Shown: positions 55,347 through 63,704 of the stretch, piece after piece
How positions within the stretch are numbered: position 1 is the first letter of the stretch
Layout of the letters: each line of letters opens with the position of its first letter
Source: an uncultured Bacteroidales bacterium
GTDB lineage: Bacteria; Bacteroidota; Bacteroidia; Bacteroidales; UBA932
Assembly: GCA_947306365.1 (NCBI GenBank)
Contig: CAMZGD010000005.1
Location: forward strand, 1-64,000
Direction: 5' to 3'
Length of the DNA stretch: 64,000 nt
Made by a program: the position numbers and the translations under genes
Notes under the pieces: model-generated
What the model was told of the DNA's origin: nothing
Database searches by the model: none
What the model saw: only the letters and a program-made list of their open reading frames with translations

Positions 55347-56113
55347 ACTTCAAACAGTTTTCCTTCTTCGGCCAGGTACGTCTCGGGAAAGACCTCGCGC
55401 GCCTGCGAGAGCAGGACGCCCAGGTCCGGGTAACGCGAAGAGAAATGGCCGATCACCAGCTTCTTCGCACCGGCGGCCGCAGCGACCTGCGCCGCCTCCC
55501 GTGCCGTCGAATGGAACATTTTGTGTGCCAGATCGGCATGTTCGTCGGCAAAAGTCGCTTCGTGATAGATCAAGTCGGTCCCTTGCAGCCACTCCGATTC
55601 CTCCGGGAAGACCATCGTATCGGAGCAGTACGCCGCCGACTGTCCGGTCGTCAGCCAGATGAGCCGGTAACCGAAACAGTCGATGCGATGCTGCAGGGGA
55701 AATGCCCAGACTTCACAGTTGCGCAGCGCGATGATCCGCTCCGGCTCCTTCATCGTCAACGGGACGTGGTGGATCTCATACTTGATCCCCTCCCCGAAAT
55801 GAGCGAGGAAGAAACGCAGCACGGAGCCGAAGTCGCGCGGCGCATAGATGTAGAGCGGCGCCGTACGGCCGTCGAGCGCCATGGTGGAAAGCATTCCGAA
55901 AATACCGAAGACGTGGTCTCCGTGCAGGTGGGAAAGCAGGATGTTGTCGAGCCGTGCCTTCGAAATGCCGTAGCGCTTCAACTGGACCTGCGTCTGCTCG
56001 CCGCAGTCGACCAAAAACAAGCGCCCATGCAGGTTGAATACGTGGGCGCTTTGGTGTTGGTCAACCATCGGCCGTGCAGACGCCGTACCTAAGGTTGTCA
56101 GGGTGAAATTCAC
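55343..56113 (-). CDS. rnz: Ribonuclease Z (compact form)
   Basis: A tRNA 3'-processing endonuclease of the metallo-beta-lactamase fold. It is 256 residues. The metal motif HLHGDH is at 62-67, and the later ligands lie in YCSDT, HEATF and IGHFSSRY. Compared from memory with Bacteroides RNase Z of about 305 residues, about 45 residues are missing between the GYRL strand and AYCSDT; the rest aligns without a break. The start is GTG, sharing one base with the rpsA stop. Since CCA is not encoded in the tRNA here, RNase Z activity should be needed. Confidence 0.9.
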   Translation of the reverse strand: MNFTLTTLGTASARPMVDQHQSAHVFNLHGRLFLVDCGEQTQVQLKRYGISKARLDNILLSHLHGDHVFGIFGMLSTMALDGRTAPLYIYAPRDFGSVLRFFLAHFGEGIKYEIHHVPLTMKEPERIIALRNCEVWAFPLQHRIDCFGYRLIWLTTGQSAAYCSDTMVFPEESEWLQGTDLIYHEATFADEHADLAHKMFHSTAREAAQVAAAAGAKKLVIGHFSSRYPDLGVLLSQAREVFPETYLAEEGKLFEV

Positions 56114-57990
56114 TACTTGCCGGCTTTTTCTTCCGCTTCGAGGCGGCTCTTGAGGTCGGCCAGGTCGGAGATGTCACCGAGGGTCGTCTTCTCCAGGTTG
56201 TCCTTCAGCTTGCGGACGGCCTTCTGGGTGTTGTTGGCCTCGGATTCCTTCTCGCGGGCCTCTTTCTTGGCCTCTTCGCGCTTCACTTCCTCGAACGTAC
56301 GGGTGTGCGACAGGGTGATCTTCTTGCTACCCTTGTTGAATTCGGTCACCTTGAACGGGAGTTTCTCACCTTCCTTGGCGGTCGTACCGTCTTCCTTCAC
56401 GAGGTTGCGGTTCGAGCAGAAACCGGTCACGCCCTCGGCCAGGGTCACGGTAGCGCCCTTGTCGACCAGTGCGGTGACGGTACCCTCGTGGACGGAACCC
56501 ACGGAGTAGGTGTTCTCGTATTCGTTCCAGGGATTCTCCTCGAGCTGCTTGTGGCCGAGGCTCAGACGACGGTTCTCCTGGTCGACTTCGAGGACCACGA
56601 CCTCGAGCGGCTCACCGATGGAGGTGAACTCGGACGGGTGCTTGATCTTCTTGGTCCAGCTCAGGTCGCTGATGTGGACGAGGCCGTCAACACCTTCCTC
56701 CAACTCCACGAACACGCCGAAGTTGGTAAAGTTGCGGACCGTGGCGGTATGCTTCGAGTTGATCGGATACTTCTCGGTGATGGTAGCCCACGGATCCGGT
56801 TTGAGCTGCTTGATGCCGAGGCTCATCTTGCGTTCCTCGCGGTCGAGCGTGAGGATCACGGCCTCCACTTCGTCGCCCACCTTCAGGAAATCCTGTGCGC
56901 TGCGCAGATGCAGGCTCCAGCTCATTTCCGAAACGTGGATCAGGCCCTCGACGCCGGGCTGCACTTCCACGAAGGCGCCGTAGTCGGCAATGACCACGAC
57001 CTTGCCCTTCACGGTGTCGCCCACCTTGAGGTCCGGATCGAGCGCATCCCACGGATGCGGGGTAAGCTGCTTGAGACCCAGCGCGATGCGCTTCTTGGTA
57101 TCGTCGAAATCGAGAATCACCACATTGATCTTCTGGTCGAGGGAGACCACCTCTTCCGGATGGCTGATGCGGCCCCAGCTCAGGTCGGTGATGTGGATCA
57201 GACCGTCCACGCCGCCCAGGTCGACGAACACGCCGTAGGAGGTGATGTTCTTGACCGTACCTTCCAGGACCTGGCCCTTTTCGAGCTTCGCGATGATGTC
57301 GGCCTTCTGGGCTTCGATCTCGGCCTCGATGAGCGCCTTGTGGGAAACGACCACATTGCGGAACTCCTGGTTGATCTTCACGATCTTGAATTCCATGGTC
57401 TTGTTCACGTACATGTCGTAGTCGCGGATGGGCTTCACGTCGATCTGGCTGCCCGGGAGGAAGGCCTCGATGCCGAACACGTCCACGATCATGCCGCCTT
57501 TCGTACGGCACTTGATGTAACCCTTGACGATCTCGTCTTTCTCGAAGGCCTCGTTGACACGGTCCCAGGACTTGACGGCGCGGGCGCGCTTGTGGGAGAG
57601 GATGAGCTGGCCTTTCTTGTCTTCCGCGTTCTCCACATACACTTCCACGGTGTCGCCGACGGCGAGATCCGGGTTGTAGCGGAATTCATTGATGCTGATG
57701 ACACCTTCGCTCTTGTAACCGATGTTGACGATCACTTCGCGCTTGTTGATGGCGACCACGGTGCCCTCTACGACCTCATTTTCGTTGATGCGGCTGAGGC
57801 TCTTGCTGTAACTTTCTTCATTGGCGGCTTTCTCCGCAGCGTCGAAGCCGTCGTTTTCGAACGCGTCCCAGTCGAACTTGTCGTTGTCCACGGAAGCGTT
57901 GCTTTTTTTGGTGGCGGGTTTCACGACCACCTGCTCTTCGATCTCCTCTGCATTTTCAATGGCAGGATTCTCGATGATTTCTTCAGACAT
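56113..57990 (-). CDS. rpsA: 30S ribosomal protein S1
   Basis: 625 residues with an acidic N-terminal extension (about 1-60) and six S1/OB-fold RNA-binding repeats, each ending in a pattern like GLIHISDLSW or GLVHISDLSW. The tail is rich in E, K and A. S1 recruits mRNA to the ribosome, which matters in Bacteroidota, where Shine-Dalgarno sequences are rare. The gene has a TATATTTG promoter and is followed by rnz and the S41 protease with overlapping codons. Confidence 0.96.
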   Translation of the reverse strand: MSEEIIENPAIENAEEIEEQVVVKPATKKSNASVDNDKFDWDAFENDGFDAAEKAANEESYSKSLSRINENEVVEGTVVAINKREVIVNIGYKSEGVISINEFRYNPDLAVGDTVEVYVENAEDKKGQLILSHKRARAVKSWDRVNEAFEKDEIVKGYIKCRTKGGMIVDVFGIEAFLPGSQIDVKPIRDYDMYVNKTMEFKIVKINQEFRNVVVSHKALIEAEIEAQKADIIAKLEKGQVLEGTVKNITSYGVFVDLGGVDGLIHITDLSWGRISHPEEVVSLDQKINVVILDFDDTKKRIALGLKQLTPHPWDALDPDLKVGDTVKGKVVVIADYGAFVEVQPGVEGLIHVSEMSWSLHLRSAQDFLKVGDEVEAVILTLDREERKMSLGIKQLKPDPWATITEKYPINSKHTATVRNFTNFGVFVELEEGVDGLVHISDLSWTKKIKHPSEFTSIGEPLEVVVLEVDQENRRLSLGHKQLEENPWNEYENTYSVGSVHEGTVTALVDKGATVTLAEGVTGFCSNRNLVKEDGTTAKEGEKLPFKVTEFNKGSKKITLSHTRTFEEVKREEAKKEAREKESEANNTQKAVRKLKDNLEKTTLGDISDLADLKSRLEAEEKAGK

Positions 57991-58038
57991 GATTGATAAA
58001 TAAATTGTTAAACAATAAGTAGTTAGACATTATTTATA

Positions 58039-58060
58039 AGCCCGCTGTCCGAGCGGGGCT
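58039..58060. promoter_or_regulatory. Hairpin between rpsA and the S9 peptidase gene
   Basis: AGCCCGCT (58039-58046) pairs with AGCGGGGCT (58052-58060) with one bulged G and a 5-nt loop. It lies right after the rpsA -7 box, at the predicted transcript start. It could be an rpsA leader structure or the terminator of the S9 peptidase operon. No T-tract follows on the minus strand, so both readings are uncertain. Confidence 0.45.
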
Positions 58061-58061
58061 G

Positions 58062-58096
58062 CAAATATAGCTATTTTTTCCAATCTTCCGCACAAA
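58062..58096 (-). promoter_or_regulatory. rpsA promoter
   Basis: On the minus strand a TTTG (58093-58096), then 23 bp, then the exact -7 box TATATTTG (58062-58069). Predicted leader about 65 nt, longer than most in this window. The -33 element overlaps the last 3 bp gap after the S9 stop region. Confidence 0.7.
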
Positions 58097-58098
58097 AT

Positions 58099-60672
58099 TC
58101 AGTCTACAACTTCCTTCTTCTCTTCCCGGGGGCTCGCATTTTTCACATATTTATCAAGCCACTCACCCGTCTCACAGAGCATGTCGAGCATCGTCTCGAT
58201 GCCCAGGTAACTATGACTCTCATAGGGCAGCTGCACATAGCGGGCCGTTCCTCCGAAATAGACGAGAGCCTGGTAGAGGCGTTCCGACTGCACCGGGAAC
58301 GTTCCCATATTGTTGTCCATCTGTCCGTGGATCAGCATCAGCGCATCCTTGATCTTGTCTGCATAGTTGAAGGGCGACATCTCGTCGTAGACCTGTTTCG
58401 CCTTCCAGTAGTCGCGGCGTTCGCTCTGGAAGCCGAACGGCGTGAGGCTGCGGTTGTAGGCACCGCTACGTGCCACGCCGGCGCGGAAAAGGCGGGTATG
58501 CGCCAGCAGGTTGGCCGTCATGAAGCCACCATAGGAATGACCGCCCACGCCGATGCGGTCACGGTCGCCCACCCCGATGGAGTCGCAGACAAAGTCGACG
58601 GCTGCTTCGGCGCTCATCACCAGCTGCTCGAGGAAACGGTCGTTGGGCTGCGCCTCCTTGTCGGCCGACAGGATCGCCATGGTAAACTCGTCGAGCACGG
58701 CATAGCCCTGGGTGGCCCAGATCATCGCGGAGCCATAACCAGGCTTGGTGTATTTATGCTTCTCAGGACGCGCCTTTCCGGCTTCGGCCGGCGTACGGTA
58801 TTCGTAAGGATAGGTCCACATAAAGACCGGCAGCTTCCCGTCGCGCCCGGGGTCGTAACCCGCCGGCAGGTAAAGGTGCGCATAGCATTTCAGGCCGTCC
58901 TTTCGGGTATAGGTCACGTATTGGTCGGTCACCAGCCGGGCCATCTGGGGCACAGGGTCCTCGATATGGGTCACCTGGCGGGCGCTTTTCCCGCGCAGGT
59001 CGAATTCCCAGTAGTCGGGTACCACTCCATAAGCCTCGCGGCGGCCCAGCAGCTTGACACGCCTGAAATCGGTGATGCCGGTCAGCGTCTCCTTGCAGTC
59101 GGAGGCGGAGAACCAGACCTGGCTCATCTTTCCGTCCTTGAGCGTCACCTTGTCGAGGAAACTATGCTTGAAACCTTCCGCATCACGCCGGTCATTGCCG
59201 GAAAGGAAGATCTGCGTATGCCGCGCGTCGGTCCAGAGCACGTTGCGGCCGCAGGCATTGCGGACAGTGTAGGGACGCCCGTAGACGGGCAGGTTGCCCA
59301 GGGTATCGGTCTCGGTGCTCACCGTATAGAGCACCTGGCGTTTCGCAAGCGTGTCGCCCGGCACGAAAGTGACCAGCCGGCGGAACTTCTGCTTCGCGGA
59401 ACTCTCCTCGAAGAGCGCCAGCGAGGCGTCGCACCAGGTGATGCGGCCCATACGGTATTCCGGAGCGAGCAGCAACTCCCTGTCATTTTCGAAATCGAAG
59501 GGGGCCGTACACTGGAAGAGCTTGTCGGTAAAGGTCTTCTCAGGCTTCTCCTCTTTCGCCTTGGTTGAATCCCGGGCGGAAGGATCGTCCTGCGCGGGAG
59601 GCATCGGACCCATCGGACCGAACGGTCCCATCGGGCCGCCGCCGTTCTCCGACTCCGTCCAATAGAGGGTCGCGGGGAGGTCGGGGCGCCAGCCGAATCC
59701 GGCAGGCTGCGGTTTCTTCGGCTCTTTCGGGTCCTTCTTGTCCTTGGACTCCTCTTTCTTCACGGTACCGTCGCGCAGCATCTTCACCTGGCTGCCGTCA
59801 GCCAGGTTCATAATGAACTGCTTGCTGGGGAAGGAGTTGTGCGCTTGCACGTAGGAGTAGGGATGGTGTTCGGTCACGACGATGGCATAGCTGCCGTCCG
59901 GCGAAGGATCGACCGAGCGGTAGACGGCAGGCTCCCCCACCTTGCGGAGACCCTCCGGACTCCAGACCGCCAGCTGACTGGTGCAGCAGTAATCATAGAG
60001 CGCCACGTCGCCCGGTCCGGAAAGCAGGTCCTGATACGTCCGGATCGACTTCTTCTCTCCCGACACCTCCTGGATTACGGAAGATTGCGCGACCGTCGGG
60101 ACGGGCACCTGGCGGCGATCCGCCGGAACGGTCTTGAAAAGGATATGGTCGTCATCCAGAAAATGGAACGGGGTACCGAAGATGGTGTTCACGCGCTCCG
60201 ACGTCAGCTTTTCAGCCACCGGCACAGCGGATGCCGCATCTACGCGCCAAAGTTCCACGTGGTCCGGGAAAGAAAGGGTGAAGGCCACATAGCGTCCACC
60301 CGGCGACCAGGTAATGAATTTCACGCGCGGAGCGTCAGGCAGACCCTTTATCTCCACCGTATTGCCGGAAGCTACGTCAAGCAGTTCCAGACGGTCGAAA
60401 TAATTCTCCCGCGTCTCGCTGAAATTGCGCGGATCCACGCGGAGGCCGCCGATGCGCGCCTCACTCGCCGCAAGTTCCGCAATCGGAACCTGCCGGCAAT
60501 GCCGGTAACCCGTCACGGCTTTCGAGAAGTCAGGCGAGAAGGTACTGGTGGGAAGCGGGCTGGCCATGGTGATCGTTTCGATCTCCACGGCAGGATGACG
60601 GAAACCGTCGGCCAGGGCCGGCATACTGCCTGCCAGAGAAAGCACGACGGCCAATGCGATCAGTCGTTTCAT
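58099..60672 (-). CDS. S9-family (prolyl oligopeptidase-type) peptidase, secreted
   Basis: An exported serine peptidase of 857 residues: signal peptide (1-21, ending PALA), beta-propeller domain (about 60-600) and alpha/beta-hydrolase domain (about 610-850). The triad is Ser713 (GGHSYGGFM), Asp786 (GQMDNNMG) and His820 (YESHSY). The sequence resembles the S9D glutamyl-peptidase-like group. A low-complexity insert of Lys/Glu-rich and Gly-Pro-Met-rich sequence (about 310-385, including GGGPMGPFGPMGPMPP) interrupts the propeller. It is the last gene of the dehydratase-transglycosylase group, 21 bp behind. Confidence 0.92.
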   Translation of the reverse strand: MKRLIALAVVLSLAGSMPALADGFRHPAVEIETITMASPLPTSTFSPDFSKAVTGYRHCRQVPIAELAASEARIGGLRVDPRNFSETRENYFDRLELLDVASGNTVEIKGLPDAPRVKFITWSPGGRYVAFTLSFPDHVELWRVDAASAVPVAEKLTSERVNTIFGTPFHFLDDDHILFKTVPADRRQVPVPTVAQSSVIQEVSGEKKSIRTYQDLLSGPGDVALYDYCCTSQLAVWSPEGLRKVGEPAVYRSVDPSPDGSYAIVVTEHHPYSYVQAHNSFPSKQFIMNLADGSQVKMLRDGTVKKEESKDKKDPKEPKKPQPAGFGWRPDLPATLYWTESENGGGPMGPFGPMGPMPPAQDDPSARDSTKAKEEKPEKTFTDKLFQCTAPFDFENDRELLLAPEYRMGRITWCDASLALFEESSAKQKFRRLVTFVPGDTLAKRQVLYTVSTETDTLGNLPVYGRPYTVRNACGRNVLWTDARHTQIFLSGNDRRDAEGFKHSFLDKVTLKDGKMSQVWFSASDCKETLTGITDFRRVKLLGRREAYGVVPDYWEFDLRGKSARQVTHIEDPVPQMARLVTDQYVTYTRKDGLKCYAHLYLPAGYDPGRDGKLPVFMWTYPYEYRTPAEAGKARPEKHKYTKPGYGSAMIWATQGYAVLDEFTMAILSADKEAQPNDRFLEQLVMSAEAAVDFVCDSIGVGDRDRIGVGGHSYGGFMTANLLAHTRLFRAGVARSGAYNRSLTPFGFQSERRDYWKAKQVYDEMSPFNYADKIKDALMLIHGQMDNNMGTFPVQSERLYQALVYFGGTARYVQLPYESHSYLGIETMLDMLCETGEWLDKYVKNASPREEKKEVVD

Positions 60673-60693
60673 GTCAGATATCGGTTTATGCAG

Positions 60694-61686
60694 CTACAAA
60701 TGCTGGTAATAGTCCCTTTCCGCCTCCAGGTCGGGAATCGCAATCTCATAGGATTTTCCCCGCCCGACCTCAAGTTTCGTATCCCGAAGCCAGGGATTGG
60801 CGCGACGCAGCTGGGCATAAGAGATGCCGTAACGGCCGGCGAACTCGGCAAGATCCTCGATATCGCTGGAAACCACCACCGTACGGCGGGGATGGACGTA
60901 GGGATAATACTCATCCGCGTCCAGCTCGAAACCGAAGGCTTCGGGGTTTTCGAACATCAGTTTGGCGACCAGGATCCGGAACATATAGCGGGATGTCTCC
61001 TCCACCAGGTGCAGGTTCAAGGCGCTTCGCTGGTGCTGCGCACCGAGCCGGCGGCTGATTCCGTTGATGCCCCCGTTGTAGCTGGCCGCCACGGTCATCC
61101 AGTCGCCGAAACGGGCGTGTGCTTTCTTGAGATACGAGCAGGCCGCCTCCGTTTCCTTCTTGAGATTGTATCGTTCGTCGACCGTCATCGAAACCTCCAG
61201 CCCGTATTCGCGGCCGACATCCTTCATAAACTGCCACAGGCCTGCGGCGCCCGCCACCGATACAGCCGTTTCGCTCAAATTGCTCTCGACAGCCATCAGG
61301 TACTTCAAATCATCGGGAACACCGTTTGCCGCGAGCAGCGGCTCTATCTGCGGGAAGATGCGCGTGGACCGCTTGAGCATCAGCAAGGAATTGGTATGGC
61401 TGTACGTGAAAGCCAGCAGTTCGCGGTCCATCCGTTCCCGGAGATCTGCACGGTCGAAGCGGATGGTATCGCCGGCGAAGACGATGCTTTCGGGCACCTT
61501 GGGCGCCTTGACCGGAACGCGCATGACCGTCCGTTCCACGATGACCACCGAATCGGGGGACACGCCCCAGCCGGAGACGCCCCGTGCCGAACGGGACAAT
61601 TCCACCGCCGGACGGGTGTCCCGCCAAAGGTAGCCCACCGCCGCAAAAAGCAGCACGAAAGGGATTGCAAGCCAACCTCGTCTCAT
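60694..61686 (-). CDS. Membrane-bound lytic transglycosylase (MltD-like)
   Basis: Cleaves peptidoglycan between MurNAc and GlcNAc, forming anhydro-ends. It is 330 residues with an N-terminal membrane anchor (about 5-22). The SLT/goose-lysozyme-like domain covers about 115-255, with catalytic Glu134 in LMAVESNLSETAVS, then AAGLWQFM and AASYNGG. A C-terminal LysM-like segment (about 262-322, ending SYEIAIP) should bind glycan. The gene is 12 bp behind the CapD-type dehydratase. Confidence 0.92.
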   Translation of the reverse strand: MRRGWLAIPFVLLFAAVGYLWRDTRPAVELSRSARGVSGWGVSPDSVVIVERTVMRVPVKAPKVPESIVFAGDTIRFDRADLRERMDRELLAFTYSHTNSLLMLKRSTRIFPQIEPLLAANGVPDDLKYLMAVESNLSETAVSVAGAAGLWQFMKDVGREYGLEVSMTVDERYNLKKETEAACSYLKKAHARFGDWMTVAASYNGGINGISRRLGAQHQRSALNLHLVEETSRYMFRILVAKLMFENPEAFGFELDADEYYPYVHPRRTVVVSSDIEDLAEFAGRYGISYAQLRRANPWLRDTKLEVGRGKSYEIAIPDLEAERDYYQHL

Positions 61687-61698
61687 ACGGACAAACTG

Positions 61699-63606
61699 CT
61701 ACTTGTCAAAGGCTTCAAACTTGGAATTCTTCGACTTGAATTCCGGAACGATCTCTTTCATCCGCCGGACCATTTCGGGAATGCGGACTTCCCGGGACAG
61801 GACTTCCAGCTCGTCGGTGAAACGGCAGGCCTCCTCGTAGGAATAAGCCCGCACGTGCGCGACACGGATGCGGTCGTGCTCCGTCGGATCGGTATTCTCC
61901 TTGTCGGAGAGCACTTCCTCATAGAGCTTTTCACCGGGCCGGAGTCCGGAATAGACGATCTTGATGTCCTTGTCCGGCACGAACCCGGCCAGTTCGATCA
62001 TACGCCGGGCCAGATGGTCGATCTTGACCGGCTTGCCCATGTCGAAGACATAGATCTCCTTGCCCACCGACATCGTGGCAGCCTCCATCACCAGCCGGCA
62101 GGCCTCGGGAATCGTCATGAAGTAGCGCGTGATTTCCGGATGGGTGACGGTCACCGGGCCGCCCGCTTCGATCTGGTCGCGGAAACGCGGGATCACCGAC
62201 CCGCTGGAGCCCAGCACATTGCCGAAACGAGTGGTCACGAACCGGGTGCGTTCGTCGTTGATGGACTGGACATAGATTTCGGCAAGGCGCTTGGTACAGC
62301 CCATGATGTTGGTCGGATTGACCGCCTTGTCGGTGGAAATCATCACCATCATCTCCGTGCCGTACTCGACGCACTTGTCCGCCACGAGGCGCGAACCGAC
62401 CAGGTTGACCAGCACCGCCTCGCAGGGATTGTCCTCCATCAGCGGAACGTGCTTGTAGGCTGCCGCGTGGAATACGATTTCCGGATGCCAGGTCCGGAAC
62501 ACATAGTCGAGGCGCTGAACCAGACGCACGTCGCCGATCACCGGCACGAAATTGAGTTCGGGGAACTTGTCTTCCAGCTCCAGGCGCAGGTTGTGCATCG
62601 GGGTCTCGGCATTGTCGTAAAGCACCAGTTTCTTCACGCCGACCCGGGCAAGCAGGCGGCAGAGCTCCGATCCGATGGAACCCGATGCGCCGGTCACCAG
62701 TACCACCTTGTCCGCAAACCGGTCGTGGATCTTGTCCATCGATATGGATATCTCCTCGCGGCCGAGCAGGTCTTCGACCTTTACGTTGCGGACATTCTGC
62801 GTGGTGACGTTCACATAGTCGTCGATGGGCGGCGCCATCAGCAGGCGCAGCTTGTTCCGGGCGGAAAACGACACGAGCCGGGCGGCTTCGCCGCGGATAT
62901 CCTCCTCGCGCGTGAAGATGATGCCCCCCACGCCCTGCTTCCGGATGATCCGGACCACGTCCTCTTCCTCCTCGAACAGGAAAACCGGAAGGCTGTGGGC
63001 CGTCAGGCGTTTTTCCGAACAGCTGTCCGAAAGATAGCCCACCACTTCATAGTGACGGGACGAGCGCAGGCGTGCCTGAAGGGCGATGGCCTTCTCGTCC
63101 GTCCCGTAGATCAACACACGCAGCAAGTCCTGCCGGCGCACACGGAACCGCCGCTGCAATTCTTCGTACGTACGTATCATCAGCACCCGGCAAACGATCA
63201 GCAGGAAACTGCAGACGATGAAATAGGCCAGCAGGATCATCCAGGTGTTCGAATGCCACAGGCTGGCGACCTTCAGGACGACGCCGTCGAGCAGCGTGGC
63301 GCAAAACACGGCCAGACAGAACTGGAAGATGTCCGTCATTGAGGAATGACGGATGATGATGCGGTAGCTCTTGAAAGCCCAGAACATCACGCCGGCACAG
63401 ACCGTCGAGGTGATGAGCCATACCCAGACCAGCCGGTTCCAGTACGTCATCGACCCGACGCCCGCATCCGAGACGACGTAATGCACGCCGAATATCACCA
63501 CCAGCGCCGCGAGAAACGACAGAAGCACGTCCAGTGCGAAGATCAGTCCGGTGCTGACGTAGCGGGAAAATAATCTATCTAAAAGCTTGCGAAGCCGATT
63601 TTTCAT
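61699..63606 (-). CDS. FlaA1/CapD-type nucleotide-sugar dehydratase, membrane-bound
   Basis: A 635-residue enzyme of surface polysaccharide or glycan biosynthesis. Four N-terminal membrane segments (about 15-130) are followed by a CoA-binding-like domain (about 140-270) and an extended SDR domain (about 290-600). NAD motif: VTGASGSIGSELCRLL. The active-site region STDKAVNPTNIMGCTKRLAE has Met in place of the SDR Tyr, as in PglF/WbpM-type UDP-GlcNAc 4,6-dehydratases. The end is hydrophilic. No glycosyltransferase or flippase genes are nearby, so it stands apart from a capsule locus. A TAAATTTG box lies 8 bp before the ATG. Confidence 0.92.
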   Translation of the reverse strand: MKNRLRKLLDRLFSRYVSTGLIFALDVLLSFLAALVVIFGVHYVVSDAGVGSMTYWNRLVWVWLITSTVCAGVMFWAFKSYRIIIRHSSMTDIFQFCLAVFCATLLDGVVLKVASLWHSNTWMILLAYFIVCSFLLIVCRVLMIRTYEELQRRFRVRRQDLLRVLIYGTDEKAIALQARLRSSRHYEVVGYLSDSCSEKRLTAHSLPVFLFEEEEDVVRIIRKQGVGGIIFTREEDIRGEAARLVSFSARNKLRLLMAPPIDDYVNVTTQNVRNVKVEDLLGREEISISMDKIHDRFADKVVLVTGASGSIGSELCRLLARVGVKKLVLYDNAETPMHNLRLELEDKFPELNFVPVIGDVRLVQRLDYVFRTWHPEIVFHAAAYKHVPLMEDNPCEAVLVNLVGSRLVADKCVEYGTEMMVMISTDKAVNPTNIMGCTKRLAEIYVQSINDERTRFVTTRFGNVLGSSGSVIPRFRDQIEAGGPVTVTHPEITRYFMTIPEACRLVMEAATMSVGKEIYVFDMGKPVKIDHLARRMIELAGFVPDKDIKIVYSGLRPGEKLYEEVLSDKENTDPTEHDRIRVAHVRAYSYEEACRFTDELEVLSREVRIPEMVRRMKEIVPEFKSKNSKFEAFDK

Positions 63607-63614
63607 ATTAAATA

Positions 63615-63622
63615 CAAATTTA
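63615..63622 (-). promoter_or_regulatory. -7 box TAAATTTG of the dehydratase gene
   Basis: An exact TAnnTTTG on the minus strand, 8 bp before the start codon, giving an almost leaderless transcript. It is divergent from the prfA box at 63677. Confidence 0.6.
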
Positions 63623-63676
63623 GCAATAATATCTGTTTATCTCCCTCCCGTTCCGCGTTTTTTTTAAAAAAACCAT

Positions 63677-63684
63677 TAAATTTG
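63677..63684 (+). promoter_or_regulatory. -7 box TAAATTTG of prfA
   Basis: An exact TAnnTTTG 20 bp before the prfA ATG. The -33 side is only a T-run (from about 63658). Confidence 0.6.
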
Positions 63685-63704
63685 CAGCCCTAACGATCAT
63701 ACTG

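Noticed and set aside
59839..63342. An open reading frame of 1167 codons on the plus strand, antisense to three genes
   Set aside because: It spans the S9 peptidase, transglycosylase and dehydratase genes, all with clear catalytic motifs. Its product has no recognisable domain and is rich in His, Arg and Gly, as expected when a GC-rich gene is read on the opposite strand.
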